DNA of 5,956 bases from assembly GCA_958439725.1 (NCBI GenBank), contig CAUBWJ010000068.1:1-5956 (forward strand), written 5' to 3'. The DNA comes from an uncultured Muribaculaceae bacterium (lineage in GTDB: Bacteria; Bacteroidota; Bacteroidia; Bacteroidales; Muribaculaceae). The translations under genes and the position numbers were made by a program. The notes under the pieces were generated by a model. It had not been told where the DNA came from, did no database searches, and saw nothing but the letters and a program-made list of their open reading frames with translations. Shown piece after piece: positions 5,842 to 5,956 of this stretch (position 1 is its first letter; each line of letters starts with the position of its first letter).

Positions 5842-5872
5842 TAAAGTTAATTGTGTACTGATGGTGTACTAA
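5842..5872 (-). promoter_or_regulatory. Weak candidate promoter for the small RNA
   Basis: On the minus strand TTAG (5872-5869) is followed after 19 bases by TAACTTTA (5849-5842), one mismatch in each box from the Bacteroidetes TTTG / TAnnTTTG consensus with correct spacing. The predicted start near 5835 would yield a transcript of about 220 nt ending at the terminator. AT-rich sequence makes chance matches likely. Confidence 0.3.
5853..5870 (-). repeat. AGTACAC direct repeat, 11-bp period
   Basis: The plus strand carries gtgtact at 5853-5859 and 5864-5870, separated by four bases, so the repeats lie on the same face of the helix. They fall between the two boxes of the candidate small-RNA promoter, a position suited to an operator. 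No known operator is recognised. Confidence 0.5.
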
Positions 5873-5882
5873 TTAGTTGGAT

Positions 5883-5907
5883 AAATCGAAAATGGGAAGC
5901 TCGATTT
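5883..5907. repeat. Small inverted repeat near the right edge
   Basis: aaatcga (5883-5889) and tcgattt (5901-5907) are reverse complements around an 11-base loop. T-rich sequence follows on the plus strand (ttttgtgattttt), so it could be a weak plus-strand terminator, but no plus-strand gene precedes it. If a minus-strand gene ends just beyond the edge, it could be that gene's 3' hairpin. Confidence 0.4.
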
Positions 5908-5956
5908 TGTGATTTTTAAGGGTTGTTAGTTATATTTAATGCGATTCTTTTTCTGC

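Larger units (their letters stand above)
5532..5956. other. 425-base gene-free right end
   Basis: No credible protein frame is present on either strand. A plus-strand frame starting at 5451 is a by-product of the palindrome and the structured region. Minus-strand frames entering from the right edge all stop within about 40 bases, so only the last few codons of a neighbouring gene could lie there, and none is recognisable. The stretch contains a strong intrinsic terminator, a long paired structure, a candidate promoter with an internal repeat and a small hairpin, each listed separately. Confidence 0.7.

Noticed and set aside
5612..5956. An attachment site or integron-like recombination site next to an integrase.
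   Set aside because: Inverted repeats are present, but no integrase, tRNA gene or direct-repeat boundary is visible in the window, and the terminator polarity fits an RNA gene better.

Overview
The window looks like chromosomal DNA from a Bacteroidota bacterium, most likely order Bacteroidales; a Muribaculaceae-type gut commensal is a guess. The main support is a promoter upstream of position 2424 that closely matches the Bacteroidetes pattern (TTTG, 20 bases, TAnnTTTG), plus generally weak Shine-Dalgarno signals. All convincing genes lie on the minus strand, so transcription runs from right to left.

Left part (1-2560). An lrgA-lrgB pair (1183 to 117, TAATG overlap) encodes two small membrane proteins of the CidA/LrgA and CidB/LrgB families. 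Upstream of it is a second two-gene operon: a DJ-1/PfpI-family protein (2424-1813) overlapping by ATGA a P-loop adenylate-kinase-like protein of the FlaR/topology-modulation type (1816-1316). This operon has the good promoter (2472-2503) and may end at an inverted repeat (1285-1314).

Middle part (2562-4927). A full-length Kup-family K+ uptake transporter (650 codons) occupies 4514-2562. The 413 bases upstream of it hold no credible gene but are unusual. The kup-sense strand has a series of G-runs able to form G-quadruplexes (4599-4691). These are followed by three copies of GTTGAGATT spaced 18-19 bases apart (4540-4585), then a purine-rich ribosome binding site almost touching the start codon. 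G-quadruplexes are stabilised by K+, so a K+-responsive leader for a K+ transporter is an attractive but untested idea.

Right part (4928-5956). This stretch is visibly AT-richer. It holds two small, overlapping, unrecognised genes (5531-5193 and about 5203-4928) that look translationally coupled. The first contains a perfect 14-bp inverted repeat that covers an alternative start codon. A perfect 15-bp hairpin lies just downstream of the pair. To their right is a gene-free stretch with a classic intrinsic terminator (8-bp GC-rich stem plus U7) oriented for minus-strand transcription. It is directly preceded by a long, imperfectly paired structure (5650-5778). Together these suggest an undescribed or at least unannotated structured small RNA of roughly 160-220 nt, possibly 6S-like.
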